Shown here: positions 53,501-63,559 of the stretch, one piece after another
How the letters are laid out: each line of letters begins with the position of its first letter
Numbering within the stretch: position 1 is the stretch's first letter
Assembly: GCA_946902875.1 (NCBI GenBank)
Contig: OX336338.1
Span: 11,275,971 to 11,339,970, forward strand
Origin: Nematopogon swammerdamellus
Taxonomy: Eukaryota; Arthropoda; Insecta; Lepidoptera; Adelidae
Direction: 5' to 3'
Length of the DNA stretch: 64,000 bases
Program-made: the position numbers and the translations under genes
The notes under the pieces: generated by a model
Seen by the model: only the letters and a program-made list of their open reading frames with translations
The model's database searches: none
What the model was told of the DNA's origin: nothing

Positions 53501-56500
53501 TTTGGATAAAATTTATTTTTCTTTTGCTTATATATTTCCATGTTGTTTCCTAACCCGTAATGAATGTAATCCCTTATGGACATTTTTAATAGGCCATCGT
53601 AAGTGTTCATTCTAAGTGTATAATTTGTGCTGTTGATTTCCTGAAAAATAAAGAAATAAATATACCTATATATAAAAAAAAAATTCGCTAGGTAGAAAGC
53701 GAGCTACTACCTCCGAGTTTGTTTGGTTTCCTGAATCCTAAGAACATTCCCCGTGTACTTTCATGTTCTTATACTTTTGGGACAAAATGTATGTTAAGCC
53801 TGAATCTGTCCGTGAGAGTTAATTTGGTGAAAATCCGACATGTACTTTTGTATACTATCGCAAGTTGTACTGAGCGCGAGAGCACACTTGGGTAGATGGT
53901 GGTGACGATATCAGTGGTGGGGGGAGGTCGAGTATACGTTTTGTGTAGTCGCCGGATGGGTCTTTAAGGCGTGGTAGCATTGTTTGTAGGTTGTATGGTT
54001 TGGCAGCACGAGGTCGTCGAAAGTAGGTATATAGGTACTTTATGTCGTCTACTTTCTGGAATGCCCCCCTTGTTACGAAGCTTTCATCGAATTCTGTGTC
54101 TAAATCTGTCTGACAGTAAGGGCGTTTTTGAACTTGCGACGACACGACACGACAAAATGCGGTCACGATTTCGAGGGCCATATATTTATATGAGCCGTTT
54201 ACTCACGCAACGACACCGCACAGCACGACACACGTTTTGCAAACGACTTTTTGGCTATGTCGTCCGTGCCGCTATGTCGTTAGGTTTTTTTTGCGGTGAC
54301 GACATAGTGGCTGTACGAAACAAGTTGGAACTTGCTGACGACGCACTGCACGACACGAAGACGATGAGCGTGCTCACGTGAAGACTACAAACAAGCCGCG
54401 ATTGCCGTGTAGTTGCTGAATCGTCACTAGTGGAAAAACGTACGAACGACATGTCGTGTGCAGTACGTCGTGTGTTGAGAAACGTGACCGCAAATCGTGT
54501 CGTGCGGTCGCAAGTGCAAAAACGCCCTAAGTGTGAGAACCGAGAGAGTTGTACATACCTACTTTTAACCAATGCAAATCGTACAGTACTTTTAGTAGGT
54601 ATAATAAGAAATATAAGATTTTAGATAAGGACAGCCAATAGGTTACTGGAAAGAGTAATAAGGACTACTCTTAGTACAGTTCCCCAGCAGCAAATAATGT
54701 GTGTCGAGCTTTAGAAAGAAACAATCCGGTTGCAGAGCGTCGTCCCTGTCGCACAGAGACGTGCGAGTTCGTGCGACAAGGACAACGCTCTACAATCGGA
54801 TTATTTTCTGCCGGGAACTGTACTTACACTAAAATCCAATGTTTCTTACTTTAGTAAAAGTACTGTAAGTACATAATGGTGAGTGTGTTCATATTTATGG
54901 ATTTAGGCTATATTATAAAATCATGCTATCGCAAATAGGGGTTTAGCCCAATTCTGTTGTGAGCGGAGCCGCGCACGTCGCCAATAGTGAATGTTTCCAC
55001 TAGTCTTGTCATTGTGTATAGTATGACTGTTTAGCAGCAGCTTCAAACAACACATTCAGTGTCCCTTGCACTGCGGAATGGTGAATGCACGGTGCGAAGA
55101 GGTGAAACGATTCTTGAAATATATCAGACACTTGTGCTCCACAGAGTGTAACCCTCTTGTTTATTTAAGTGGAACCTCAACGAAAAGGGCCATAGGCATT
55201 TTTGTACGAAGTCTGGTCTAAGCTATCAACATAACTGAGACCACTGATTATGTGTTTCTTCTAATTATAGCGTTACTTATGTAAAGCATTCCAGTGTGAA
55301 AAGTATGGAGATTGACTGCTTTTAAAAAAATGTGAAACTATAGCTCAGGGATAGAAAAGAAAAACGTGCTTCAGGTGCGAGGGGTTTTTTCCCTTCGGAC
55401 ATTTTCGTAACTACGATTCGCAACCAGTTGCGAATTAAGAATTTTTATTCTTTGTTCGTAACCAGTTGCGAATCAAGAAAACTTTTTCCTTAACCGCAAC
55501 TAGGCATCCTGATGATTAATTTTCGCAACTGCACAGTTGCGACAAAATACTTTTATTTCCTTATTTGCAACCATCGTTATCTGTTTGTTGACACTCTATT
55601 TTGTTGATTTGCATAAAAACTTACTTTAACTTGAATTAAGAAAAGTCAGCAACAAAAAGAAGAAATAATAGGAAGAAATAGACGAGGAAATCAATTCGGC
55701 AATATACGACCTGAAATCCGGAAAAATTTTCGTGGGGCACTGCATAGAAATTATTTGCCCATATGCAATCTGAATGAGGGCAAAGAAGGGTGGAAAACGC
55801 CCTTCGAAAAATATAATATTTAAGTTTATTTAATTTTGTAGGTGTAAGAAATAAGAATACTTTGTTTTATTTGTTGAGTTTTGTTGAGTTTTATGTTTTT
55901 GTTAAGTAAAATACACGTAGATTGACATTGCGATTTTTCGTTTTAATTGCATATTTTATCTCATTTTATTAAATTATTTTTTATTCATTATCTTCATTAG
56001 ATTCACTATCTAGCTACTGGTTGCGAATAAAGAAAATTAAATGTTTTTCTCCCATTGCAACTATGTAAGTTTGGGACTTTGTTCGCAACCAAGTTGCGGT
56101 AAAGGAAAAAGTTCTCTTGATTCGCAACTGGTTACGATCAAAGAATACAAATTCTTAATGCGCGCGCAACTGGTTGCGAATCGCAGTTACGAAAACGTCC
56201 GGAGGGGGTTTTTTTTATTTAGGTATAGGATGTTGTTCCCGTCTACAGCCCAAATTAATGGATCAATTATAATAAATAACATGTCATTAGATTCATATAA
56301 TTTTTTGGCGATTTTTCAATAATCCTGGTAGTTTTCCTGCAATCTTCAATAAATTATCTATGCAGCAGATTTTTCTGAGCGAATTTTTCACTACATTCTT
56401 CCCGCAATGACACACAATTTTTGCATTCGCACTGCATTGCATTGATTGTCAATTCATCAAATAATTATGTTTTTAATTTAATAAAAAAAAACTGTTTCAT

Positions 56501-59500
56501 AATTCAGCAAAAAAATATTCTATATGTAATTATCATTTATTTAGCGCAAACATAATCCTGTCTACGTACTACGAAAGTAATTTCTCCGCATAGGTACGAA
56601 ATCGTGATGAGCAAATGCAACTACCTAGCACTTGACTGTTTTTTTTCATTTTCAAACAAAGTATAATTCATTGAATGTCCTAACTGACTAAAAACATGTT
56701 TCAGTTTACCCTGGACTCGTGATTTCCTTGAACACACCTGGAACGGGAGTAGCGCAAGCTACGCCCAGCGGTCACTACGGCGCAGCAGGGTACCCGCCTG
56801 GCGCAACACAAGCACAATGTTATGTGCCAGCACCACACTCAATGCCTGGAACCCACTATCCAATGCAAGCGCAACCTATGCACAATGCGTACTATGAAAC
56901 AGTCGCCTACCCGCCTGGACCGATGCAAGCTCCAAATGAGCCAGTTCCCTACCCGCCTGGACCGATGCAAGCTCCAAATGAGCCAGTTCCCTACCCGCCT
57001 GGATCAATGCAAGCTCCAAATGAGTCAGTTCCCTACCCACCTGGATCAATGCAAGCTCCAAATGAAGCAGGACCGCACCGAAGTGGTGATACCCCAAACT
57101 CAACTACAGCAACATCGCTGGTACATCCGCAGCCATTAGCACCACCCCCGTACACCGAAACACCAACTTATCATTATGTTGAAAAAAAATCTGACCAAGC
57201 TCTGGTTAATGAGTAGGTCCAAGCCCAGATGGAAAAATTTTTTTTTTCTTGATTTTGTTAACGAATGCTTCTTGATTCTTATAGTTTGGCTAATAATTTT
57301 TAAGAAGTCTTTGCAGTTGATTTACTGTCAAATGTCAATATGAATAAATTATATTATGTTATATAATATAATGTATGCAATAAAAATATGAAATGTGGAA
57401 TTGTAAATCATATATAATTTAAACAAATATTGGACCTTACCTCAGAGCCAGATGTCAACTCGCCGATGAAGAGTAATTTATTAGGAGAAGTTCTTTTGGC
57501 TAAAAACTCCCGAACACCCTCTATTGCTGCCAAGTAGTCATCCTTCAAGCTGAAAGGATAAAATACACTCACCTCATTATTCTATACAATCTATCATATA
57601 AAATCTTTTTTTTTTTTTAATATTTGTTAATGCAATCTGTCTGTGAGCCGACATTCATCAGTAGTTGTGCATTTGAAATAGGTCTTGTATGGTAAGTGTC
57701 CATTGACAGTTCCATATACTTTATTCTCAGTCATATAAAATCTAAAAAAATATATTAATTCAAAGTTTCAGTTTATTTATTAAACCAATTAATAACATGT
57801 AAGGACACATCAAATATTATTTTTTTTCTACCCATCCTACTATCACAGCGTGTACGAATAGGCAAAAAAACTCGCCTTTTTTTCCTCATTTATGTACTAA
57901 TCAGTGGCGGCTGGTGACTTCAGTGACCGGTAGTGCGCTAAGTACCTACCTACTTAAATACCTACCAAATTTCCCAACACATTCCCGTCATGTTATTTTA
58001 AGATCGGGACTTACGAATTTTTTAAACGCCTGCGTTTTATTATGTACGTACCTACCTAGTATGAATATTCTCAAGACACTCAATGAGTTGCAAAAAACAA
58101 GAAAAAAAAACCAAACAAGTTTTTTAACTTATTAGTACCTTTATGAATACACCCATAGACCACAACACTACTGCAGCTTTCAAAAAGAAAACAGTAGTAA
58201 TGTCCCAAAAATACTTCAAAAAAATATATAAAAATAAAAGCATTTGAAACGTAGGAATTAACCCGGGATAACCTGATTGTAAAGCCTTACCTTTAACCAA
58301 CGCTTAGGCAAATATCGGCACCACTTAATTCGCAGTATCACGTGACAGAAAGCACAAAACCTAACCATATCCCATTTTAAATATTCGCGCGCTAACGGGT
58401 ATGTGACATCATCACATGACAGCGCGCTGACTCGCTTCGAGGTAGACGGTTCGCTTTGAGGTAGACGGCAAAGAGTTTGTAAGACGGACTCGTGCAAAAC
58501 GAATCGCTCGCGACGCGACGTGTCGCACGCGCGGCTATTCACGATATAGCGTCCTTGTTTGGCGCTCGTGCGCCGCACGCAGAAATCCTTTCGGCCCATA
58601 CTGTTTCTATGAAGTATCTTCTGTCTCACGCGCCAGCGGTATTTTGCCGATCCCCATACATTCAGTATGGGAGACCCGCGTGCGATGTATATTCCGCACG
58701 GCGCGCGCGTTTACTCGCAAAAACGTGCCTTGTGATCTATAAAATAAGGTCGAATTCACATTCGTATTTATTTGGAGTACGATCTTTATGGTTTTAATGT
58801 AGTATATTGTAAGGTATTATTTATTTTGAGTGAAGTGAAGACTTCTCGTGGTATGGTAGTGCGGCGCACGAGCGCACTTTAGGGCCAGCCGCCAGTGGTA
58901 CTAATATTTTGTTTCAATACTTGACACACGCTGCTGCCTATAGATTATTAAAGTGTGAGAGTAAAATATGGTTACCTAGGTGGAATTAATGCTGGCAAAT
59001 TCAGCTTGGCCCTGGTTTGAAATGAATACAAAAAAAATTTACTCAATTAAAATAATTATCCAAACTATTTATACTTTTCCTCTTTGTAAGGCAAGGCTCA
59101 CCTGCTGTATAAAGTACACATTTGATCTGGGTACATACATGCATCATCTTTATCAACATCTCTCAGGAACAGCTAGTGAATTATTATTCAAAAATTTTCT
59201 CATGGATATTTTACACAAAAAATAAGAACTCTAATTATGCAGATAACATTCAGACAATTTTATACATACTAATTGATAGTCCCGCCGGTTTGTATCCACT
59301 GTTTGAGTAAGTATTCGTAGTAGCTGTCGCCCCGGGCTCCCAGTGTGACGGTAGCGTGAGGCAGGAAGTTACCCGTGTGCGGACTTATGAAGATGGGTAC
59401 GAGTCCGTGTTTCTTATCCAAGTGGTGTATCTTCTCTGATACTTGGGCAGCTGCAGCCTGAAATAAATGATCGTCATTTCATAAAATTATAATTATATAT

Positions 59501-62500
59501 TATCTACAACCTCCAAACTATGATAAGAAATTACTTGTAATGTTGTAAATAATACCTATAATGTTTCAACAAACAAAATGGCACAAAACATATTGAAGAA
59601 TCTAATGTATTTTTAAGGATCTGTATCCGTCGTACGGGCTCCTATTACTAAGCCTAAGCCGTCTGTCCGAGGGCTGTATCTCTTGAATCGTAAACTGTTG
59701 AAATTTTCGGACTACACCTCTGCGTTAGTCTGGCCCGCGCCATATGTCGTGCTTCCCATAAAAAAAATATCACAGAATGTGTTATTATGGCCGATATAAG
59801 AAATAATAAAAATAAGAAAAAGTACAAAATTCACGGGGGTCCCCATATAAGAAACTAAAAAGTGTATGCGCGCCATCTACCGAAAAGTGTATGACGCATT
59901 TTAACTAATCCATAGATGGCGTGAGTGGCGCTGACCATAACATGGCGATACGGAACCCTCGCCTCGGTGCGCGAGTTCGACTCGCACTTGTTAGTTTTAC
60001 AAACACCAGGACAATGTTAAACAACATACGAATAGATATTTTAAAGATGAGTTTAATTTGAGTACCTATACAACTACAAATACCTATAATCAAAACAGCA
60101 CAGCACACTTGACGATTGCAACATCCCTAGCGGTTAAGCTCCGATTCTCATGCCAGTTGTCGAAGGATGAAATCGCATAAATGTTTCGGATTTTTTACAT
60201 GCATATATTATACATCCCTCTGGCATAGACAAATATTGATAGGAAGCCTATAATGGGTATACAAGTAAACAGTACTAAAATGTTATCTTTTTTTTATATG
60301 ACGTACGGTACTTGTGGCACCCATTCATAAACAATTGCTAAGCGTACCCATGGACACTGCGTTGTGAGTGGCGTGCTCGTTTGAGAGATTGTGGAGTAGT
60401 TAATTTGGGCCATTGTGTGATGTGTGGAGTAGTACCTCATATTGAGGTTTTCCAGTGGCGCGCGACAGCTCCCGGAACTCGAGCTGGATTGTGGTCACCT
60501 CAGCGGTGGAGCTGTACGGGGACCAATCGGGCGCATGTGCCCGCTGATTGAACAGGTTCACGTCCGAGAATGGAATCCCGGATGGCGATGAGAAAGCACC
60601 CATTAGTCGATCACCCAAGTCCTCCTGCAAGTTGATGTTCCATTCAATTTGAATATGCATATTTTTTGTACCAATGAAGGTAATAAAAAATTTAATCTTT
60701 ATTCAGAATTTTGTGCAGCATGTATAGTCCAGATCTTTTAACAAACAATTGGGTAGCATTACTACGGCCAACCATTGGACTCGGCCATTCGCGGGCTTAG
60801 TCCTTAAATTTGGGTTTCCTTTAAACTGGTCCTTCCGTTTGGCCCGTTCCGCATTCGCATTTGTTAAAAAGTTATAATATAATACACTAAATGTGTAAAT
60901 TTTTTTTTAATAATTAACAAAACATAAAAAAATAAAAAATTTACAATCCATAAAACCAAATGTACCTACCCTAACCACTAAAAAACTCAAACCAAAGACA
61001 CAAACTAACAGTGTCAGTACAGAAACTATAAGATTTAAGTAGGTATAATAGTTTTTAATTATTAATGTTTTATTTGTTTGTGTTTATAACAAAGGAAACA
61101 TTTAAATTTTGTCTTTATACATATTGTGGTCGTATTAGTCAAGTTTTTGGCCATTATCACCAAATTCATAATATAATTAATAAATGCTCATTTTAATTCA
61201 AGTTCTCTGAGTACGCAAGAACTAAACAAACATATATAATTTAGGCACACTTGCAACTCGCGACGTCAGAACAGACGACTGATCGAGACAGCAGCGCACG
61301 GCAAGCTCTCTATACGAGTGCGGCTTTAGAGCGTTGACTTGGACCAACAGCGTACCATTGCGTGATTATAACGCACCTTCCGCATTCATTTCTTAGAATA
61401 TCTGAACTATATCTACATGTATTTTTACATTTAATAATCATTTCTACAAAAAACAAATATCTGCAGAAGGTACAGGTACAGTTTAAAAGTTTTAACTGTA
61501 GTTACATAATTTTACCAATCGCGCGCCAGAGGGCCGATACTGGCCCAAAACGGCGCATAGTAAATAGTATTTTTCCCTAACTCATTAAAAATTAAAAACA
61601 ACTCATAAAATGGCATGCTATAATTTACCGCTTTTCTTAGAAACATTTCATCTCGACTGAGATGGTAATTAGCCAGCAATGCTCCGAGCACGCGAATTGT
61701 TACTTCAAACAAATTGACATCCTTATTCCGAGTAAATGTCAACTCTTTTGCAATCCATTCACTGCCCTCCTCGAACTCTGTGAAAAAATTAATTAGAAAT
61801 TAACACTGTAAATTGCAACGTGACTAGGGTTACCATTTCGAAAGAAAAGTCCTGACAAAAAGTTGGACATTTAAAAAAAAATCCAAACATTTTAGTCACA
61901 CAATAGAATAACAAATTTCACGCGCAGCGCACACCTTAATAAAAAGGGATTGTGTTATTAGTTTAATATAGATTAAGGAAGGATTTAATACTTGCATTTT
62001 ATTTTTAAATTAAATACATTTTTATATTTGGTATTAACAATTTTTAATATTTTAATTTAAATTTTATTTCTAACTGTAAATAGGTATACCTATTCGGATG
62101 GACAGATATGTGGTATAGCGTCTGTATTATTAGTGAATAAGAATTGAAGTATGTTGTCGCTAGGCTGCGGTAGGGTCTTACCCTCTGTCAAGCCCATGAT
62201 GAAGGCGGTGTCTAGTCCATCGACGAGGGTTAGTCCCAAAGAGAACCAGTCCCAACTGGATCGGGAGAGCGGTTTGAGGTTGTCGTGGCCCCACGCGAAC
62301 TCCTTGTAATTGCTCCATGCGTGCTTGAAACTTTCTACAACTGCTATTTGTCTATGGTTGGTTGGCCCTGAAACTGGTAACAAGTCAATAATTATACATG
62401 ATATTCTTATGATTTGAATTAGTTCAAGAATATTAGGTACTTAATATTTCTAGTTACCACCAATACATGCACCTGATGAAATAAACTATTTGATTTGATT

Positions 62501-63342
62501 TTGTTCTTATTAACAACAATGACTGAAGACTAGAAATGTAAGCCAATCACTTCAAAAAGAACATTTCGTTATTCACCATTAACCCCATGAATTAGAGCAC
62601 TTTAAATATGCTTAAATGTGGGGTGAGGTGGAATGTATTTAATTTACTGAAAATAACATTATGGTACATTAATTAATGAAGTTTTAATATTAGGAGATTC
62701 CTAATGACTTACCAGTAAATAAAGGGCGGTTCTCAGGCGCAATATCTATCTCCGACCTCTTGGTAGGCTTCTCACCAGACGGTAAGGTTAGTGACAATAG
62801 TGACTCATTGGAGAACCGCTGCAAATTATTACATTTCTATTTCATGTTTTGAAACAGCTATTCATGCACACATACCTACATATTGCATCTCAACATTTGG
62901 GGAGCAGAGTAATCGGTGTAGTGCTGCATGAACTCGGTGAATTACCATACAACATAATTTACAACAAATATAAAGATAGGATACATATCAAGTAGAATAT
63001 GTTGTTTCAAATTTTACAATTTCAAAAGTAGTGTAGGTACTATTTATGTATGGTAAATCTAAAATTTATCAATTCCATAAAAAAAAACTGATAATTATTT
63101 TAACTCACCGTCTCTATATTAATATTTACTACATTATGCACATTGTGACTAAGTATCCTGTCGATAAATAACAGACCGATCAGTGCAATAGAGATAAATA
63201 CTGCTGCATAAATTAAAGATCTTTGGAGCCGCGATAGTTGATTCCATTTCTGAAAAAAAAAACACAAATTTGAGTATTTCTCCTCCTTTGCTCCTCCACT
63301 ACTATAGGTACTGTTTTAGACTCTTCTTCGTCATCGAAGGAC
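45845..63342 (-). CDS. MAN1B1: ER mannosyl-oligosaccharide 1,2-alpha-mannosidase (GH47), ten or more exons
   Basis: A type II membrane glycosidase of the early secretory pathway that trims one mannose from Man9GlcNAc2 and feeds glycoprotein quality control. Exons (minus strand): 63249-63109, 62818-62713, 62367-62182, 61777-61629, 60624-60436, 59457-59270, 57549-57441, 50652-50473, 46848-46708, 46060-45845, with a tentative microexon 63342-63312. All phases match, giving 534 residues from the first firm exon to the stop. The order is transmembrane anchor ([18 protein letters not shown]), stem, then a complete GH47 barrel. Expected catalytic residues are present: Glu in VNLFEVTIR, Asp in [15 protein letters not shown], His in [11 protein letters not shown], Glu in LLRPEFIES. 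The calcium-ligand motif near the C-terminus reads NSEAHPLP, with Ser where the family normally has Thr. The start codon exon lies beyond the right edge. Introns hold SINEs, hAT elements and an opposite-strand gene. Confidence 0.93.
46708..46848 (-). CDS. MAN1B1: MAN1B1 exon: second catalytic Glu
   Basis: 47 codons encoding [20 protein letters not shown] and [10 protein letters not shown]. The Glu of RPE is the conserved catalytic base. Confidence 0.93.
47239..47540 (+). mobile_element. SINE A, most complete copy (tRNA-like + 5S-like head)
   Basis: The head has GGTAGCTCAGTGGTGCGG (box A type) followed by GGTCGGTACTTGGATGGGTG and ACCGC, the 5S rRNA internal control region. The core is GTAAAACTGTAGGTCCCTTC to ACTAGGTGGTAGGG. 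The tail is TGACATCACGGATGTTGTAG and CAGTGTCAGTTTCCAT with an A-run, then (TA)n. Confidence 0.82.
48100..48300. repeat. GC-rich inverted-repeat element
   Basis: AAGTGAGCGAGAGGGCTGAA and GTGAACACGATACGCGC on the left have inverted counterparts (GCGCGAGTATCGTGTTTAC, CCTGCTCACTT) on the right. It probably is a DNA-element remnant. The apparent open frame across it is not credited. Confidence 0.5.
48880..49137 (+). mobile_element. Retrotransposon 3' end with (CAA)n tail
   Basis: It contains CATGTCGTAAAAGGCGACTA, CCCCGGTCGACTTGTGGC and AGGTCCCCAACCAAGCGGGA, ending in CAACAACAACAACA. It matches the copy at 11677-11830. Confidence 0.7.
49170..49285 (+). pseudogene. RTE reverse transcriptase C-terminal scrap
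   Basis: The plus-strand translation ends [14 protein letters not shown], then TGATGATGATGATG. This is a usual RTE 3' end. Confidence 0.6.
50473..50652 (-). CDS. MAN1B1: MAN1B1 exon: active-site His
   Basis: 60 codons, [20 protein letters not shown] to PEITHFNL. The acceptor is AATAGCAG, the donor GTAAAT. Confidence 0.92.
50837..51238 (+). mobile_element. SINE B (tRNA-derived head)
   Basis: The head GTGGCCGAGTGGTTTAAGCA with GAGGTTCGAATCCGTCGGCG resembles a tRNA of the Ser/Leu class, with both boxes A and B. The core GTAAAACTGTAGGCCCCTTC to ACTAGGTGGTAGG is shared with SINE A. The tail is TCTGACTCAGCCACCC, ACCGGATTAC, A-run. Confidence 0.82.
52202..52332 (+). CDS. Transmembrane exon of a plus-strand gene inside MAN1B1
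   Basis: After the acceptor TTTGTTCAAAG, one base completes a codon and 43 codons follow, ending one base before donor GTAAGT. It encodes [20 protein letters not shown] and [20 protein letters not shown]: a hydrophobic helix of about 20 residues followed by basic residues, so the C-terminal side is likely cytosolic. It joins in phase to 56705. The upstream exon(s) are not certain; the exon ending at 23048 fits the phase. Confidence 0.7.
52395..52635 (+). pseudogene. Non-LTR retrotransposon 3' end
   Basis: The translation [20 protein letters not shown] is a known C-terminal signature in insect retrotransposons (from memory), followed by an AATAAAGATTTT end and an A-rich tail. Frames before it are broken. 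Confidence 0.5.
53321..53430 (+). mobile_element. SINE A tail fragment
   Basis: It has AAGGGAAGCACTGACGTGGC, GGTGTTATGGGCTGACATCA and CCGTGTCAGTTACCAT with an A-run. Confidence 0.75.
54120..54527. mobile_element. PIF/Harbinger-like MITE
   Basis: The ends GGGCGTTTTTGAACTTGCGA and TCGCAAGTGCAAAAACGCCC are inverted repeats of about 45 bp. TAA flanks both sides (54117-54119 and 54528-54530). It is 408 bp and rich in ACGACACGAC-type motifs. No transposase. Confidence 0.8.
54675..54822. mobile_element. Palindromic MITE, copy with shortened right arm
   Basis: It starts TACAGTTCCCCAGCAGCAAA and ends TTTCTGCCGGGAACTGTA. It lacks about 25 bp in the right arm compared with 39632-39803. Confidence 0.8.
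55391..56204. mobile_element. Long-inverted-repeat element with CGCAACCAGTTGCG motifs
   Basis: Arms of about 120 bp begin CTTCGGACATTTTCGTAAC (left) and, inverted, CTCCGGACGTTTTCGTAAC (right). Each arm contains two copies of the self-complementary CGCAACCAGTTGCG or near variants. GGGGTTTTTT flanks both sides, suggesting a 9-10 bp duplication, though the T-run makes this uncertain. Confidence 0.65.
56705..57216 (+). CDS. Proline-rich C-terminal exon with PPxY motif
   Basis: It follows acceptor ACATGTTTCAG and completes the Val codon left by the exon ending at 52332. It encodes 169 residues plus [23 protein letters not shown], four 14-residue repeats of the [14 protein letters not shown] type (about 56906-57074), then [24 protein letters not shown] is a WW-domain ligand motif. 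Together with the transmembrane exon this describes a single-pass protein with a cytosolic Pro-rich tail, as in Shisa-like or VOPP1-like adaptors, but I cannot name the orthologue. AATAAA at 57343 is a likely polyadenylation signal. Confidence 0.75.
56906..57074 (+). repeat. 42-bp coding tandem repeat
   Basis: Four units containing TACCCGCCTGGACCGATGCA and AGCTCCAAATGA at 42-bp spacing within the proline-rich exon; the last two units differ by TCA for CCG. Confidence 0.88.
57441..57549 (-). CDS. MAN1B1: MAN1B1 exon
   Basis: It completes the split Tyr codon, then [16 protein letters not shown] and [13 protein letters not shown]. The donor is GTAAGG. Confidence 0.9.
57902..58897. mobile_element. 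hAT-like element with 8-bp duplication GTACTAAT
   Basis: It starts CAGTGGCGGCTGGTGAC and ends GGCCAGCCGCCAGTG. GTACTAAT occurs at 57894-57901 and 58898-58905. It is the inverted homologue of 15166-16042, sharing for example CATACTGTTTCTATGAAGTA and the tRNA-like module (58252-58313 here). Confidence 0.88.
58252..58313 (-). repeat. tRNA-like module inside hAT element (copy 2)
   Basis: On the minus strand GCCTAAGCGTTGGTTAAAGG and, downstream, CCCGGGTTAATTCC, equivalent to the module at 15640-15702. Confidence 0.5.
59270..59457 (-). CDS. MAN1B1: MAN1B1 exon: catalytic Asp
   Basis: 188 nt encoding [14 protein letters not shown] and [20 protein letters not shown]. It ends with two bases of a Tyr codon before donor GTATGT. 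Confidence 0.92.
59458..60435 (-). other. MAN1B1 intron with dispersed repeat
   Basis: 59640-59990 is an inverted copy of the repeat also seen at 24245-24430 (AGGGCTGTATCTCTTGAATC, GATACGGAACCCT). The rest is AT-rich. Confidence 0.5.
60436..60624 (-). CDS. MAN1B1: MAN1B1 exon: substrate-site loop
   Basis: 63 codons encoding [20 protein letters not shown] and [19 protein letters not shown]. The acceptor is AACTTGCAG, the donor GTACTA. Confidence 0.92.
60625..61628 (-). other. MAN1B1 intron
   Basis: AT-rich; nothing recognised apart from a slightly GC-richer patch at 61255-61330. Confidence 0.5.
61629..61777 (-). CDS. MAN1B1: MAN1B1 exon: catalytic Glu
   Basis: 149 nt encoding [12 protein letters not shown] and [20 protein letters not shown]; the Glu of VNLFE is the conserved active-site residue. 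The donor is GTAAAT. Confidence 0.92.
62182..62367 (-). CDS. MAN1B1: MAN1B1 exon: start of GH47 domain
   Basis: It encodes [20 protein letters not shown] and [20 protein letters not shown], classic GH47 sequence. The donor is GTAAGA. Confidence 0.93.
62713..62818 (-). CDS. MAN1B1: MAN1B1 exon: stem region
   Basis: 35 codons plus one base, acceptor TTTGCAG, donor GTAAGT. It encodes [15 protein letters not shown] and IAPENRPLF, low-conservation stem sequence. Confidence 0.78.
63109..63249 (-). CDS. MAN1B1: MAN1B1 exon: transmembrane anchor
   Basis: 47 codons, phase 0 to 0, donor GTGAGT. It encodes [11 protein letters not shown], then an 18-residue hydrophobic helix and the start of the luminal stem. 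Confidence 0.85.
63312..63342 (-). CDS. MAN1B1: MAN1B1 tentative 31-nt microexon
   Basis: After the acceptor CATTCCATTCAG, 31 nt encode [10 protein letters not shown] in a frame that joins the next exon ([11 protein letters not shown]) without shift. The intervening intron would be 62 nt with donor GTACCT and a T-rich AG end. The donor is weak; an acidic cytosolic tail before a basic one is plausible. Confidence 0.45.
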
Positions 63343-63559
63343 CTGAATGGAATGTTTAGTATTGCAAAACATGCAGAAACCGAGATCAGTTGCACCCTGG
63401 AATGTACTAAATTATGTGAAGCATTACTTTAATGACTTCTGCGACATGTGATTAGTTAATTGTTTTGATATCCCTTTGAAAATGAATGCTGTGAGAGAGT
63501 GGACTGTATGTAATGTAAAAATTATAATAAGTACCTACCTAAATAATTCAACAACTACA
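63343..63559 (-). other. Presumed MAN1B1 5' intron (part)
   Basis: No exon carrying the start codon is visible between the microexon and the RTE fragment. Confidence 0.4.

Larger units (their letters stand above)
50653..57440 (-). other. Large MAN1B1 intron hosting an opposite-strand gene
   Basis: This 6.8-kb intron holds SINE B, two plus-strand host exons, a retrotransposon 3' end, a SINE A tail, a Harbinger-like MITE, a palindromic MITE and a long-inverted-repeat element, each listed separately. Between them the DNA is AT-rich and empty. Confidence 0.7.
57550..59269 (-). other. MAN1B1 intron with hAT element
   Basis: AT-rich intron; its main content is the hAT element at 57902-58897. No exon is seen. 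Confidence 0.6.

Noticed and set aside
63213..63395. Continuous open frame running through the MAN1B1 anchor exon
   Set aside because: Its frame differs from the transmembrane-coding frame in the exon; only the acidic portion is used, through a proposed microexon.
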